Origin: Fremontodendron californicum
Lineage: Eukaryota > Streptophyta > Magnoliopsida > Malvales > Malvaceae
NCBI GenBank assembly: GCA_030761205.1
Contig: JAULJL010000002.1
Coordinates: forward strand, 42,930,814-42,994,813
Length of the DNA: 64,000 bases
Direction: 5' to 3'
Below are positions 50,821 through 62,739 of the stretch, piece after piece (positions within the stretch are counted from its first letter, which is position 1; each line of letters opens with the position of its first letter). The position numbers and the translations under genes were made by a program. Below the pieces are notes generated by a model, which had not been told where the DNA came from, did not search any database, and was given only the letters and a program-made list of their open reading frames with translations.

Positions 50821-51944
50821 AGATTCCATGTGCATTTTATAATTGGATAGACGTGTCAAGATACTGACATATGATGGGAATAGAAAATCTTGGAGGAGAA
50901 ACTTGTTCCTTAATTAATTTTCTGATTTTGAACATAAACTTTTTCCTCAACTATCTAGGCGAAGTCAGAAATATTATTAGAGAGATCGAATATAAATATA
51001 TAAATAAATATTTAAAGTAAAATCAAATTGTTATGAAATAAATTTGTCTAAGAGTTGGATTATCCGTCTAGTTTGATGATCCGGCCCAAATATGTTTTTA
51101 AAGTTTAGGTCTGACTCAAATTTATTTTTTTAATTTAAAAAATATTTTTATTTAATTTTAATCATAAAATATCTTTAAGAAGATATAATTTTTTTTTAAT
51201 ATTAAAAATGGGCATCAAAGGCCATACGGACTGGATTGGGCTAGGCAAGTAAAATATTTTACTATTCGAGTTTAGTCTGACCCAATCCATGAATAGCTCT
51301 ATTATGAAAACATTAGATTTAAATATTATATATAATATTAAAATTACAAGCAATATATAAAAAAATTATAATAAAATAATTTTTTTTTTCAAATTTCAAT
51401 TATTATAAATCATGTTGCATATGTAAAAGATTTAATAAGAATTTAAGTTTCAATGTCAAAGAAATTATAATCTAATTAAAATATGCAGAGAATTATTTAA
51501 TATTACAAAAGAAAAACATAAGATTACGTACATTTAAAAAAAGTAAAATAAGTAATGTGCAATTTGTATTAAATATTGTAATAGTTTAACTTTTTTTATT
51601 ATGATTATAGAATGAAAAATATTAACACAATAATTAACGTAAATGTATCTATCTTACTGGTTGAAAAGATAAAGAATATTAAGCTAATAATAATAAATGA
51701 TATATAAACTAAAAATCATATCAAATTACAAATTTTACAATAGGAAACTACCATGTGAAAAGTACTCTTCCTAATTAACGTGTTAATTAATGATCATGAT
51801 CCTAATAACTCTTTAACTGATCTCTCAAACTATTAACTAATTATACTTAGTTAGGGTACTAAATTGCCACCACCAAGTAGTATATAAAGTGTTGGGGGTG
51901 GAGACAGGGCAAATGAAGAAATTAAAATATAGAAGCTGAGAAAT

Positions 51945-54900
51945 ATGGCTACAAAACCTGGAGTTCTCACTAACTGGCCATGGGAACCTCTTGGGAACTT
52001 CAAGGTCCTAGTTGATTAATCTCTCCATCTTAAATTACAATTCTCCAATTATTTTATTCTTTTTGAATTGCATGAAACTTTAAAACTCGATCATTAATGC
52101 AGAAATTAAGCTTTGTTGATTGTTCTTCGATCTATCTTTTAAGACTTAAGAGTAGATTATATATACATTTACTAATCACTGCTTACACGCATTTGTTTTC
52201 ATGGTGTGTAGTATATCATCTTGGCTCCATGGGTTGTTCATAGCACTTACTCTTTCGTGACTAAAGGAGTAAAGGAGGCAGACCTTTTCTACTTCCTCAT
52301 ATTCCCATTTCTTCTGTCAAGATTCCTTCACAATCAAATATGGATTTCATATTCTCGTTATCGAACTGCCAAAGGAAACAACAGGATCGTTGACAAGGGC
52401 ATCGACTTTGAGCAAGTTGACAGAGAAACCAATTGGTTAGTTACTATAATTAGCTCTAGCTAATAGCTACTATAATATTGCAGTCGGTCGAATATATATC
52501 GTGATATATTGATGGATATATGGTTTGGCACTTGGTAAATATGCAGGGATGACCAGATCATATTAACTGGACTTTTTTCCTACTTGGCGAATATGATACT
52601 TCTAGGAGCATCTTACTTGCCCATATGGAGATCGGATGGAGTTATTATCACAATTCTACTCCATATAGGCCCTGTGGAATTCCTCTATTATTGGCTTCAC
52701 AGGGCGCTGCACCACCATTACCTCTATTCTCGCTACCATTCCCATCACCATTCTTCCATCGTCACCGAGCCCATTACCTGTGAGCTAGCTATGGTTTATT
52801 AATGGCTTTTAGCATTCTTTTAAAGAATAATGGTAATAATTAATTGATTACGGTTTCTTTTGCAGCGGTTATCCACCCATTTGCAGAGGAAGTTGCATAC
52901 TTCTTTCTCTTTGTAATACCTATATTTACAATGACATTTACGGGCACTGCTTCCCTTGTAGCGATATTTGGTTACATAACTTACATTGATCTTATGAACA
53001 ACATGGGACACTGCAACTTCGAACTGGTTCCAAACTGGGTTTTCTCTATCTTCCCTCCTCTCAAGTATTTCATGTACACCCCCTCGTAAGTAGCTTTTCT
53101 TTCCGCTGATTTTTCTGAGCTACCATATACTTAATTACTTAATAATTAACCTGAATTAACCTATTTTTTATATATAATATCTGTAATCTGTAGCATTATT
53201 AATGCTGATGAATGATGGTATATATATATTTGGCAGATATCACTCGTTGCATCATACTCAGTTTCGGACCAATTACTCGCTGTTCATGCCGATTTATGAT
53301 TACATTTACGATACTGTGGACAAGTCCTCGGATACCTTATACGAGTCTTCACTGAAAAGGCAGGAAGAGTCACCGGACATCGTATATTTGACGCATTTAA
53401 CCACGACAAACTCCATTTATCATTTGCGCCTTGGCTTTGCTTCCTTGGCCTCTAAGCCCTTCACTTCCCAGTGGTATTTGATGGCGATGTGGCCTGTGAC
53501 ATGTTTGTCTACGGTCTTCATCACTTGGATTTATGGTCGTACATTTATTTCAGAGAGAATGGGTTCAACAATCTCAAACTCCAATCTTGGGTGGTACCAA
53601 GATACACTGTGCATGTAATAATTAATAACATGTTTTTACTAGTTGTTTGTTGCATGCAATTGCTGCTGGGATCTTTTTAGTGTTATTTTTTCAATTTGAT
53701 TTACATGATCTTGCACTGCATGGTGCATGCAGTACCTTTTGGGGCAGCACAAAGAAGATGTGAATAACTTGATTGAAGAGGCTATACTAGAAGCTGATAA
53801 GAAGGGAGCTAAGGTGCTGAGCTTGGGCCTTCTGAACCAGGCAAGTTTATGCTTTTCATCGATCACTCCTTTATATATATTTTTGTCTATTTCAAAGTTA
53901 TTCAAAAGAAAAAGAGACTTTAATTTCATAATCTCTTCAAATTAATGTCAATATTAAGCAGCAAGAAGAGCTTAATGGGAATGGAGAGCTCTATATCCAA
54001 AGGTATCCTAACCTCAAAATCAAGCTTGTGGATGGAAGCAGTTTAGCAGCGGCTGTTGTGGTGAACAGCATTCCCCAAGGAACAAGCCTAGTACTCCTCA
54101 GGGGCAAGCCTTCCAAAGTTTCTTATGCCATAGCCCTTGCTTTATGTGAAAAAGGTGTCCAGGTATAATTTAACATTAATTGAAGCTCAAATTAATTACT
54201 TAATATTCAAGAATCAAGTTTGCTATATATGGAACATCGTATATTAATACAAGTAGAATTTTGATGATGAACAGGTGGCCACAATAAATGAGGATAAATA
54301 CAAGAAATTAAGTGACAAGTTTGGAAATAACTTGTTTTTTCCAGATAACTATGAGCAAAAGGTAAAGTTGGTTTGCTTTTTTATTTTTTTATTTTTTTTA
54401 TAAATAAATAAGAAAAAGAATTTGATTGATGAAAACTGATAATCAGTTAGTAAAATTATTACTAAAAACAAAAGTAAAGAGCTAAGCAAAATTGCAGATA
54501 TGGTTGGTGGGGGAGGGATTCAGCGCAAAAGAACAGTTGAAAGCAAGAAAAGGGACATTATTTATTCCTTTCTCACCATTCCCACCAAAGGAAGTGCGGA
54601 AAGATTGCTGCTACCATACTACTCCAGCCATGGTGGCTCCTATATCTCTTGAGAACTTGCATTCTTGCGAGGTTAGTATAGAAATCTTCACATTTTTCCG
54701 ACTTTGCCAACTGGATATATATATGGCTTAATTTGCCAGTTTTTAGTGTTTAATTTTCTCTAAATGATTGAAGAGATATATATGTATGAAAATGATACAG
54801 AATTGGTTGCCAAGAAGAGCGATGAGTGCATGGCGAGTGGCTGGGATCATTCATGGTGTGGAAGGATGGAAGGTTGATGAGTGTGGTCAAACCATGTTTA

Positions 54901-54977
54901 GCATGGATAAAAGTTTGGGAGGCCAGTCTGGAGCATGGCTTTCGCCCTTTGCCTATATCTGCAATATTTTAATTTAG
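51945..54977 (+). pseudogene. CER1-type aldehyde decarbonylase, copy 2, two frameshifts
   Basis: The same ten exons are present: 51945-52004, 52212-52435, 52547-52779, 52866-53085, 53237-53614, 53733-53840, 53962-54162, 54275-54361, 54498-54671, 54801-54977. Borders and the histidine motifs are conserved. Exon 5 is 378 nt, one short of copy 3: AGAGAGAATGGG at about 53552-53562 has lost one A against AGAGAGAAATGGG. Spliced normally, the altered frame meets a TGA early in exon 6, removing the WAX2 half. Exon 10 has one extra A near 54908-54912 (GGATAAAAGTTTGGG), changing the last residues. The promoter and TATA box remain, so transcription is possible. A sequencing error cannot be excluded for either indel. 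Confidence 0.85.
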
Positions 54978-55394
54978 GCATTGTTTCGCTTCAAATAAAA
55001 TTCGACAGGAAATAAATGTAACCTTTTTTTTTTATTATTTGATAAAACTGCAAGTGGAATGGAAAAGATTATTATGAAACTGATTTGCTTGCTATCATTG
55101 TAATACCTCTCGAACGACATATTCAGGAAACTGATTTGCTGGTTACTAATAACTATTTGGAGTTGCTTATGCCGAATCCAATTACTTATGACTAGATCCA
55201 AAAAATAAAGATAAAAATTATGACATTTGACATCCGTGTGACAAGATAGGTAACAAAATGGATAGCAAAATATGTCACGTGTAAATATCGAATGACAACC
55301 ACATTATCATCCGTTAATGGTGGTTTGCCCCGAATACTGAATCGTGCCATGTAAAATAGAGGTATAAAGGTAGACATTGTAAAATTTCTTAAAG

Positions 55395-56331
55395 TACGTA
55401 ATCAAATGATTTGGGCTTAAGTGTTCAAGCTAACTTGATAACCATGGTCGCATGAAAGTTTGTGACAGCCCAAAACATGATACGTCCAAATAAGGGCCGA
55501 ATACCCAAGTACTGGTATAAAGTTTTTTCAACTAAAATCGGCGAGTTTCATAAAGCCCACGATCTTGGCCCATGTAGAGCTTGAACTTTGAGCTAAGTAA
55601 TTTACCAAAAAAAAGAAAAGTAAATAATAAGATTATTTGACATATCAAAATAAATAAATAAAAGATGAATTTCGTCTTTCTTTCCTATATCTGTTTTGAC
55701 TTTTTCCTTTGTAATAAATATTATTTAGCACTTGAATTTTGATCGGTTTAATACACTAGATTTTGCTAACGAGTTTAAAATTAATTAACGTATTATTTAA
55801 AATGATATTTTGATATTTCAATTAATGGTTTGGACTTCCTCTCAAGTATCTCTATTAATGGTTCGAATTCCGACCAGAATAATTTGATATTTCAATTAAA
55901 AATATATAAACTTCATTAAAAAAACAACTACAAAATATCGAGTAAAAAAGGATCTAGAAAGGAAACCTGAAATGAAGTGTAGAAAAACAGAAGCGAAAAA
56001 CAGTAGAAAACGAAGCGATCTATTTCTTGAAATTTTATTCATTCTCTCAATCTCTCTCTCTCTCTCTCTCCCTTGGCAGAGAAAGAGGAATCGGTCTTTT
56101 TCGGCCTACAAAGCGTATTTGATTTTTTTTTCCTTTTCAAAATTGTCTTTGACAAAGATGCTGTTTTGCAATGTTACCTTTATATATTTTGATTATATCA
56201 AATCGAACTCTCTGCCTGGAATTTTACCTTTTTTTTCCATCCTTTTTTATTTATTACTTCTATTTACTTCCAATTTTATTATAATGTTTTTCAAAAAAGT
56301 CCATCCCAAGAATGAAAAAAATATTTCTACC

Positions 56332-56371
<40 letters not shown>

Positions 56372-56870
56372 ATAATTTTATAATAAATGCATCTTGAAGA
56401 AGCATGTTTCAGCAAATAAATTAAAAAATATATATATAAGTTTTGGGCTTAAGTGTTCAAACTAACTAAGACAAAGGTCTCGCATAATTCATAGGCTAGT
56501 AACTTGAAACCATGGCCACATGAAAGTGAGTGATGGGCCGAATACCCAAGAACTGGTATTAAGTTTTTTTCAACTAAAACGGTGAGTTTCATAAAGCCCT
56601 CGATCATGGCCCAAATAGAGCACTAGAGCTTGAACCTTGAGCTAAGTAATACTAATTTTCCAAATAAAAGAAAAGTACATAATAAGATTATTTGAAATGT
56701 TAAAATAAATAAAAAAATAGGATGAATTTCGTCTCTCTTTTCTATTTATATTTTTTGGCTTTTCCCTTTGTAATAAATATTAATTAGCACTTGAATTTTG
56801 ATCGGTTTAATTTATAGTAGATTTTGCTAAAAAGTTTAAAATTAGTTAACATAATATTAATAATGAGATT
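55395..56870. repeat. Duplicated segment flanking an orphan exon
   Basis: Two related stretches, 55395-55810 and 56440-56870, share TTGGGCTTAAGTGTTCAA, ATACCCAAG, CACTTGAATTTTGATCGG and AGATTTTGCTAA words. They bracket 55850-56440. A third relative lies at 35345-35545. The arrangement shows that the region next to the small membrane-protein gene was carried into the CER1 array. Confidence 0.8.
55967..56042 (-). pseudogene. Orphan copy of exon 1 of the small membrane-protein gene
   Basis: A 76-nt exon of the same length as 34870-34945. It opens with ATG and reads MNKISRNRSLRFLLFFASVF, then LHFIS, still a good signal peptide, with the same phase and GT donor (TTTCAG then GTTTCC). The CT-rich leader and upstream DNA to about 56440 match 34946-35345. 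No second exon is found nearby, so it cannot make the full protein. Confidence 0.85.
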
Positions 56871-57531
56871 TTTATATTAAATGTAATAATTTATAGTTAT
56901 TGTGATAAACATATATATTTTTAATATATAATTTTAAAAGTGTTTTTATAATATTCTATAACAAAATTAATTTATAATTAATTGGGAATATTAATTACAA
57001 GCTATGATGTATGAACTTAGCTAGGCTTTCCAAATAATCAAATCCCTACTTCGTTAATGATCACCGAAGTTTCTTTTCAAAAGTCATTTAAATTAGGGCA
57101 GCATTCAAATTAGGACATGTGCTTCGTTTTGGAATCTGTATAAATTTTTATTAAATATTAAAAAAAGTTTTATAAAATTATATCTGATAAATTTGGATAC
57201 AAGATTACACGACACAAAAAATAACTAAAATACGACAAAAAAAATACATGACACGAAAAAATAATACGAACACGACACGAGTACATAAATATTTCAAAAT
57301 CTATATAACACAATTCAAATTTTTTTATAAATATATAAAACCTAAATTATTAATTTATCAAAATTTATATAAATATATAATTTTTTAAATACGATTATAA
57401 TGAAAATACGTGAATTATTGGATCTAGATAAAAAATTATATAAAATAATGCAATAATTCAATCACATTAAAGCTTTTAATTAATATTAAGAGCTTTTAAT
57501 AACTCAATTTCTTTAACAATTAAAATTGAAA

Positions 57532-57570
<39 letters not shown>

Positions 57571-57828
57571 TTGTCAAATACCAAATTTGTTCACTTGAAT
57601 TTTCACAAACTCATATATATCCAAAAACATTTGTCAAAAAAAAAAATATATATATATATATTATATTCGAACGTACTTTCAAATTTAATCAAATAATTAT
57701 ATTTTGGTTAATTGGATTAATTCGGTTTAACCGATATAGAACTTGGGACACTATTCCTTTGACAATAAAATACACTTCACTTGGTTGCCGATAGATCTAA
57801 CAATTCATATATTTCTATTCGAGGTGTT

Positions 57829-58148
57829 CATGGGTCGGATCGGGTTTATGTGTGGTATCAACACTATATATATTTATTCAAGCTCGGTTGAAATATAGGC
57901 TTAAAATTTTGTCCAAACCCGTCCATATTTGTAAATGGATAGCTAAAACTAGTTTAAGCCGACCCAGATCACTGTTCACACATTAAAATAATAATATATT
58001 TTAAAATTTAATTATAAAAAATATTTAAAAAATAATTTTTTTATATATGGTAAACAATAATTTCGGGCCCGTGGGTCGACCCTGGATAAGGAAAGAAGAA
58101 AAAAAATCGAGTCGTGACTCAGCCCGACCCGACCTACTAGCAAGTCTA
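57829..58148. mobile_element. hAT-like element in block C
   Basis: Reads CGAGGTGTTCATGGGTCGGA at the left and CGACCTACTAGCAAGTCTA at the right, with GGGTCGACC-type words inside. Homology to blocks A and B stops at its left edge (after CATATATTT), so it interrupts the duplicated DNA. Target duplication not clear. Confidence 0.6.
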
Positions 58149-58697
58149 ATTTGTACACTAGATGCCTAATAAATATCAATTAGAGAAAATACTCAACTCC
58201 ATTTCATCTTTTCCTGTAACAAACAAAACCCATTAAAACTTCATTTGGATCCCATTGGTGCTCCAGTGCGGTGGGATTCAAGAACAATTTTTTTTTTTTC
58301 AACTTGCACCGTGGGGTGCATTTGGATTGCACCTCAAGGTGCAGTTAAACCCACTACCCCTCCAGGAACACGGGAGAGGAGAGGGTCCAGTTAAAAACTG
58401 GACCCCTGGTTGAGTAATTTAATTACTAAAATGCCCTTAATTTGTTTTTTATTTTTTATTTATAAAATTTATAAAATTATTTATTTTTATTAATTATATC
58501 ATCTTTATTTTATTTTTTAGTTTATTTTTTAATTAAAAAATTTTAAATTATTTAATCAATTAATATAATAAATAAATTATATAACAATTAGTTAATTAAA
58601 TAAAATATTTAAATAAATATATAAAATAATATTTTAAATATAAATTTAAATATTAAAATATATAAAAATAATTTATCTTTTTTTTTTTTTTGATATT

Positions 58698-58738
<41 letters not shown>

Positions 58739-59040
58739 CCGTCACTGCTGCTTTTGCATCAAAACACATATCCCATCATTGATTTTAATCTCACCGTTAC
58801 AGTATCCAATCTCACCGTTACAGTAACTAATTTCACCGCCACCGTTGTTTTTAATCTCTCCGGAGCTAATTCCACTGCCCATCCAAATGGATCCTAAATC
58901 AAATCCATCTTGTATCACTCATCGTCTGAGCCAAGGACTTGCTGTTTAAGCTCTTCAACTTTAGCACTTAATTTCTCCCTGTTTTTCTAAAACATAAATT
59001 ACATAATACATATAAAAAAAATTTAATATACTATTTAATT
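58149..59040. other. Block C specific DNA with a long poly(A) run
   Basis: Includes GGATCC-bearing words near both sides (ATTTGGATCCCATTGG at about 58234, CAAATGGATCC at about 58884) and a hairpin GTCCAGTTAAAAACTGGAC (58388-58406). An A run of about 35 bases lies at 58699-58735, with repeated TCTCACCGTTACAGTA words after it. Possibly an inverted-repeat element. No coding frame. Confidence 0.35.
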
Positions 59041-59100
59041 GAAAAACTTTGGAGAGTGTATAGTGACTGATATGTGGGGACAAGAAAATCTTGGAGGAGT

Positions 59101-59468
59101 TTCAATTTATAAAGAATAATACATTAGATTAACATAATTTATTTATAATCTTAGACATTTATGTACATAAAGAATATCACACTTTTTTAGATTAACATAA
59201 TTTTAGGCATAATCTTAGGCATAGGTAAAAAATATCACACTTTTGTAAATTAGCATAATTTTAGCCATAATCTTAGGTATAATTTTAGGCATAATTGTTT
59301 TCTACCTTATATAATTCATGTAATCACCTATAAATAAGATTTTTGTATAACCTATGAACACAACAAATATAAATTATTTTCTCAAAACTTATTTTTTGAC
59401 ATTTTACTTCTCAACATTTCTTTAGTCTCACAATTAATGTTTTTTACTTTTTTTAGCAGCTCTGAAAA
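59101..59468. mobile_element. Insertion of about 370 bp upstream of CER1 copy 3
   Basis: In copies 1 and 2 the word TTGGAGGAG runs directly into AAACTTGTTCCTTAA. Here about 370 bp separates them. The insert contains repeated ATAATTTTAGGCATAATC words and CACCTATAAATAAG, reminiscent of an LTR promoter, so a solo LTR is possible. Termini and target duplication are not clear. Confidence 0.45.
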
Positions 59469-59690
59469 CTCGTTTCCTTAATTAATTTTCTCATTGAACA
59501 TAAAACTTTTTTCCCACCTACCATGTGAAAACTCTTCCTAACGTACAATCATGATCTCAATAACTCTTTAACTCTCTCAAACTATTAACTTGTACTTAGT
59601 TAGGGTACTAAATTTCCCCCAAGTAGTATATAAAGTGTTGGGGTGGAGACAATGAAAATGAAGAAATTAAAATAATAGAAGCTGAGAAAT

Positions 59691-59921
59691 ATGGCTACAA
59701 AACCTGGAGTTCTCACTAACTGGCCATGGGAACCTCTTGGGAACTTCAAGGTCCTAATTAATTAATCTCTCCATCTTAATTTACAATTCTCCAATTATTA
59801 TTATTATTATTTGAATTGCATGAAACTAATTTAAAACTTGATCATTTGCTTGACAAAAGCTAATATATGCAGAAATTAAGCTTTGTTGATTGCTCTTCGA
59901 TCTATCTTTTAGACTAGCTAG

Positions 59922-59962
<41 letters not shown>

Positions 59963-62739
59963 TTAGTCATTTACTAATCACTGCTTACACGCATTTGTTT
60001 GAATGATGTGTAGTATATCATCTTGGCTCCATGGGTGGTTCACAGCACTTACACTTTCGTGACTACAGGAGTAAAGGAGGCAGACATTTTTTACTTCCTC
60101 ATATTCCCATTTCTTCTGACAAGATTCCTTCACAATCAAATATGGATTTCATATTCTCGTTATCGAACTGCCAAAGGAAACAACAGGATCGTTGACAAGG
60201 GCATCGACTTTGAGCAAGTTGACAGAGAAACCAATTGGTTAGTTACTATAATATTATTGCACTCGATCGAATATCGTGATATATTGATGGATATGGTTTG
60301 GCACTTGGTAAATATGCAGGGATGACCAGATCATATTAACTGGACTTTTTTTCTACTTGGCGAATATGATACTTCTAGGAGCATCTTACTTGCCCATATG
60401 GAGATCGGATGGAGTTATTATCACAATTCTACTTCATATAGGCCCTGTGGAATTCCTCTATTATTGGCTTCACAGGGCGCTGCACCACCATTACCTCTAT
60501 TCTCGCTACCATTCCCATCACCATTCTTCCATCGTCACCGAGCCCATTACCTGTGAGCTAGCTAGCTAGCTATGGTTTATTAATGGCTTTTAGCATTCTT
60601 TTAAAGAATAATGGTAATAATTAATTGATTACGGTTTCTTTTGCAGCGGTTATCCACCCATTTGCAGAGGAAGTTGTGTACTTCTTGCTCTTTGGAATAC
60701 CTTTATTGACAATGGCATTTACGGGCACTGGTTCCCTTGTAGCGGCATTTGGTTACATAACTTACATTGATCTCATGAACAACATGGGACACTGCAACTT
60801 CGAACTGGTTCCAAATAGGGTTTTCTCTATCTTCCCTCCTCTCAAGTATTTCATGTACACCCCCTCGTAAGTAGCTTTTCTTTCCGCTGATTTTTTTGAG
60901 CCATTACCATAAACTTAAATGCTTATATATTAACCTGAATTAAAATGTTTATATATATATATATATCTGTAGCATGATCAATATATATTACTGATGAATT
61001 ATATCTGGTATATGGCAGATATCACTCGTTGCATCATACTCAATTTCGGACAAATTACTCGTTGTTCATGCCTGTTTATGATTATATTTACGGTACTGTG
61101 GACAAGTCCTTGGATACCATATACGAGTCTTCACTGAAAAGGCAGGAAGAATCACCGGACATCGTATATTTGACGCATTTAACCACGACAAACTCCATTT
61201 ATCATTTGTGCCTTGGCTTTGCTTCCTTGGCCTCTAAGCCCTTCACTTCCCAGTGGTATTTGATGGCGATGTGGCCTGTGACATGTTTGTCTACGGTCTT
61301 CATCACTTGGATTTATGGTCGTACATTTATTTCAGAGAGAAATGGGTTCAACAATCTCAAACTCCAATCTTGGGTGGTACCAAGATACACTGTGCATGTA
61401 ATAATTAATAACATGTTTTGACTAGTTGTTTGTTGCATGCAATTGCTGCTGGGATCTTTTTAGTGTTATTTTTTATCAATTTGATTTACATGATCTTGCA
61501 CTGCATGCAGTACCTTTTGGGGCAGCACAAAGAAGATGTGAATAACTTGATTGAAGAAGCTATACTAGAAGCTGATAAGAAGGGAGCTAAGGTGCTGAGC
61601 TTAGGCCTTCTGAACCAGGCAAGTTTATGCTTTTCATCGATCACTCCTTTATATATATTTTTGTCTATTTCAAAAAGAGACTTTAATTTCATAATCTCTT
61701 CAAATTAATGTCAATATTAAGCAGCAAGAAGAGCTTAATGGGAATGGAGAGCTCTATATCCAAAGGTATCCTAACCTCAAAATCAAGCTTGTGGATGGAA
61801 GCAGTTTAGCAGCGGCTGTTGTGGTGAACAGCATTCCCCAAGGAACAAGCCAAGTACTCCTCAGGGGCAAGCCTTCCAAAGTTTCTTATGCCATAGCCCT
61901 TGCTTTATGTCAAAAAGGTGTCCAGGTATACTTTAACATTAATTGAAGCTCAAATTAATTACTTAATATTCAAGAATCAAGTTTGCTATATATGGAACAT
62001 CGTATATTAATACAAGTAGAATTTTGATGATGAACAGGTGGCCACAATAAATGAGGATAAATACAAGAAATTAAGTGACAAGTTTGGAAATAACTTGTTT
62101 TTTCCAGATAACTATGAGCAAAAGGTAAAGTTGGTTTGCTTTTTTTTTTTTTTTTATAAATAAATAAGAAAAAGAATTTGATTGATGAAAACTGATAATC
62201 AGTTAGTAAAATTATTACTAAAAACAAAAGTAAAGAGCTAAGCAAAATTGCAGATATGGTTGGTGGGGGAGGGATTCAGCGCAAAAGAACAGTTGAAAGC
62301 AAGAAAAGGGACATTATTTATTCCTTTCTCACAATTCCCACCAAAGGAAGTGCGGAAAGATTGCTGCTACCATACTACTCCAGCCATGGTGGCTCCTATA
62401 TCTCTTGAGAACTTGCATTCTTGCGAGGTTAGTATAGAAATCTTCACATTTTTCCGACTTTGCCAACTGGATATATATATATATATATATATGACTTAAT
62501 TTGCGAGTTTTTAGTGTTTAATTTTCTCTAAATGATTGAAGAGATATATATGTATGAAAATGATACAGAATTGGTTGCCAAGAAGAGCGATGAGTGCATG
62601 GCGGGTGGCTGGGATCATTCATGGTGTGGAAGGATGGAAGGTTGATGAGTGTGGTCAAACCATGTTTAGCATGGATAAAGTTTGGGAGGCCAGTCTGGAC
62701 CATGGCTTTCGCCCTTTGCCTATATCTCCAATATTTTAA
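59691..62739 (+). CDS. CER1: CER1-type aldehyde decarbonylase, copy 3, 10 exons, 618 aa, intact
   Basis: Same pathway and architecture as copy 1. Exons: 59691-59750, 60014-60237, 60320-60552, 60647-60866, 61019-61397, 61511-61618, 61725-61925, 62038-62124, 62254-62427, 62569-62739, total 1857 nt in frame. All three histidine motifs (HRALH, HSHHH, HSLHH) and the WAX2 C-terminal half are present. Exon 5 is one codon longer than in copy 1 (WPVTCLSTVFITWIYG against WPGTCFFMVFTWIYG). Differences at otherwise shared sites: VPNRVFSIF for VPNWVFSIF, YHLCLGF for YHLRLGF, GTGSL for GTASL. Glu181 and the GC-AG intron 6 are shared. The promoter keeps the TATA box but lacks the CCACCACC word seen in copies 1 and 2. 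Likely functional or recently functional; activity is unproven. Confidence 0.94.

Noticed and set aside
55860..55875. GGTTCGAATTCC resembling a tRNA B box
   Set aside because: It has one extra base against the consensus, no A box or cloverleaf around it, and its paralogue at about 34760 is changed.
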